Assembly: GCA_015520875.1 (NCBI GenBank)
Contig: WAPD01000022.1
Coordinates: 1-5,666, forward strand
Direction: 5' to 3'
DNA length: 5,666 bases
From: Microcaldota archaeon
Lineage (GTDB): Archaea; Micrarchaeota; Micrarchaeia; Anstonellales; J096
Shown: positions 4,348 through 5,666 of the stretch, piece after piece
How positions within the stretch are numbered: the stretch's first letter is position 1
Layout of the letters: each line of letters starts with the position of its first letter
The notes under the pieces: generated by a model
The model's input: only the letters and a program-made list of their open reading frames with translations
What the model was told of the DNA's origin: nothing
The model's database searches: none
Translations under genes and position numbers: made by a program

Positions 4348-5666
4348 AATTCTTTGAAGTTCTTGTATTAATTCTGGTGGAACCTCGTCTTTCCATAGTT
4401 CCAAGTCTTTTTTTGAAACCTCTGTGTAGAGGATATCGCCTTCTTCAAAATCTTTATGGGCTGTTGCTCCTTGTATGGAAATAGCAACTTCATCACCTTC
4501 CTTTGCCAATTCTATTTGCTCTTTGTTTTTTTGAATACCTTTTACCTCACCTATTGTTATGCCATCCTCGTTCATTAAAGGAGAGTTGCTTTTTAGCATT
4601 CCTTGCAAAACCTTTATTCCCACTATTGCGGGCTTTGATGTTCTAAAAATGTATCCGGGAAGGATTTTTATTTTAGCAGGTGGATAGGATTTCTTTTTCA
4701 ACTGTTCTTTTATGTTCTTTTTTATTTCTTGTGTGTATTCTTTATAAGCATCTATTAGGGAATAGATAACTTCGCTTTGTATTATTTTAATGCCTTTGGA
4801 ATTTGCATACTCTATTAAAGATTTATCCTGTAGATTAACATTAAAGCCTAGGATAACGCCATATTCTGGCTTTTTCTCCATCATTACGCTTGCCATCTCT
4901 ATATCCTCTTTGCTTATTGCCCCGAGGTCTATTTTTGCTATTGGGATCTCATGCTTTTTTAATAATCTTTTTATGGCATCTGCAGAACCTATGGAATCTA
5001 CTTTTACAACTATGCCCTCGCCATCTGCTTTGAAAATACCTGTTACTAAAGATGTATCAATTTCAGGGTCTGCTGATATGGGGGCACCTGTTAAAATGCC
5101 TTCAACATCGCTTACAAACAACCTAACACCGATAGAAGCAGCTACTTTATCCACTGCTTTGTATTTTTCTTTTGGGTTGTTGGAGGCTACATTGGGTAAA
5201 AACAAACCTTTAACCTTGATTTTTTTTATTTGATTATCCCTTGTTATAGTATATAAAACATCTCCTTTTTTCAAGATACCTTCATATAAAATAATATCAA
5301 TATAATTTCCGGTTTTCATTTGTTTTATATCTAAAATAGTACCTTTGGGTTTTTCATCTTCTGAGATCTCTAGAGATTTGGTTAGGAATTTTTGGCTTAA
5401 TGCCGAAATAAACACCAAAATCTCTGCAATACCTTCTTTTGTTTTTGCAGAAACAGGTATCATGGCAATGGTTGTTTTAAAGTCTTGGATATTGTAAAAT
5501 GAATCGGCATTGAAGCCTTGTTCTCCAAGTTCTCCCATACGTTCCCAGACTAATCTTTGGAACTCATCTTGGACGTGTTTTGGTTGCTCTTTAAAGGCTT
5601 CTAAAAAGGAAACTTTTCCTGTGTCTTTCCATCCATGGATTAAATCTATTTTGGTAAGGGCAACGA
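4321..5666 (-). CDS. infB: Translation initiation factor aIF5B (IF-2 family), C-terminal part
   Basis: The last 447 codons are visible; the gene enters from the right edge, and ATG at 5538 is internal because the frame stays open with GTPase sequence upstream. aIF5B is a GTPase that promotes initiator-tRNA placement and ribosomal subunit joining. Numbered from the first complete visible codon, the G4 motif is TKID (4-7, within VALTKIDLIHGW) and G5 is SAK (72-74). Domain II beta-barrel follows at about 108-192 (GTILDIKQMKTGNYIDIIL), domain III at about 217-277 (GIVVKVDSIGSADAIK) and domain IV at about 327-415 (ILPGYIFRTSKPAIVGIKV). The end is a short helix finishing LVLRRLRR. G1-G3, roughly 150 residues, lie outside the window. 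No intein interrupts the visible part. The usual family symbol is infB; archaeal annotations often leave it unnamed. Its stop codon lies inside the convergent LAGLIDADG-fold gene. Confidence 0.93.
   Translation of the reverse strand, partial: VALTKIDLIHGWKDTGKVSFLEAFKEQPKHVQDEFQRLVWERMGELGEQGFNADSFYNIQDFKTTIAMIPVSAKTKEGIAEILVFISALSQKFLTKSLEISEDEKPKGTILDIKQMKTGNYIDIILYEGILKKGDVLYTITRDNQIKKIKVKGLFLPNVASNNPKEKYKAVDKVAASIGVRLFVSDVEGILTGAPISADPEIDTSLVTGIFKADGEGIVVKVDSIGSADAIKRLLKKHEIPIAKIDLGAISKEDIEMASVMMEKKPEYGVILGFNVNLQDKSLIEYANSKGIKIIQSEVIYSLIDAYKEYTQEIKKNIKEQLKKKSYPPAKIKILPGYIFRTSKPAIVGIKVLQGMLKSNSPLMNEDGITIGEVKGIQKNKEQIELAKEGDEVAISIQGATAHKDFEEGDILYTEVSKKDLELWKDEVPPELIQELQRILVLRRLRR
4408..4414 (+). 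terminator. Candidate oligo-T terminator of the ACT operon
   Basis: Seven T on the plus strand lie 61-67 nt past the stop of the last plus-strand gene, inside antisense aIF5B. The position mirrors the T7 run on the other strand. A second plus-strand T-run occurs near 4526, so the choice of site is uncertain. Confidence 0.25.

Noticed and set aside
4790..5233. Plus-strand open frame of 147 codons
   Set aside because: It is fully antisense to conserved domains II-III of aIF5B.
5538..5538. ATG at 5538 as the true start of aIF5B
   Set aside because: The frame continues upstream to the window edge and encodes the G4 motif TKID within a typical IF5B context, so this Met is internal.

Overview
The window looks like a compact, AT-rich archaeal chromosome segment. 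The evidence is an archaeal/eukaryal-type phenylalanyl-tRNA synthetase alpha chain, an aIF5B-type initiation factor, archaeal TATA-like boxes about 26 nt before start codons, and AAGGTG Shine-Dalgarno motifs on internal operon genes. Genes are packed head-to-head, overlapping or tail-to-tail, with almost no spacer. A reduced or DPANN-like archaeon would fit the short PheS and the dense packing, but nothing here fixes the lineage.

Layout. Positions 1-875 (minus) hold the N-terminal 291 residues of a phospholipase D-SNF2-type helicase that runs off the left edge. Next come pheS (911-2182, minus) and, upstream and overlapping it by 11 bp, an unrecognised membrane-anchored protein (2172-2924, minus). 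A 52-bp gap (2925-2976) separates this from a plus-strand operon of three tightly coupled genes: a tandem ACT-domain protein (2977-3387), a small helical protein (3380-3877) and a LAGLIDADG-fold protein without the usual catalytic acids (3874-4347). The C-terminal 447 residues of aIF5B (4321-5666, minus) enter from the right and overlap the last plus-strand gene tail-to-tail by 27 bp. No stretch over 300 bases lacks a gene. I saw no tRNA, rRNA, CRISPR array or insertion sequence.

How the parts may work together. PheS and aIF5B are core translation proteins. The plus-strand operon combines a likely small-molecule (often amino-acid) sensor with a likely nucleic-acid-binding protein. It is divergent from the pheS transcription unit and appears to share one near-palindromic TATA box with it. 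That arrangement suggests, but does not prove, a regulatory module. The helicase seems to be a separate transcription unit of different composition: it is AT-richer and is the only gene here using the CGA codon. It may be an acquired genome-defence or repair gene.
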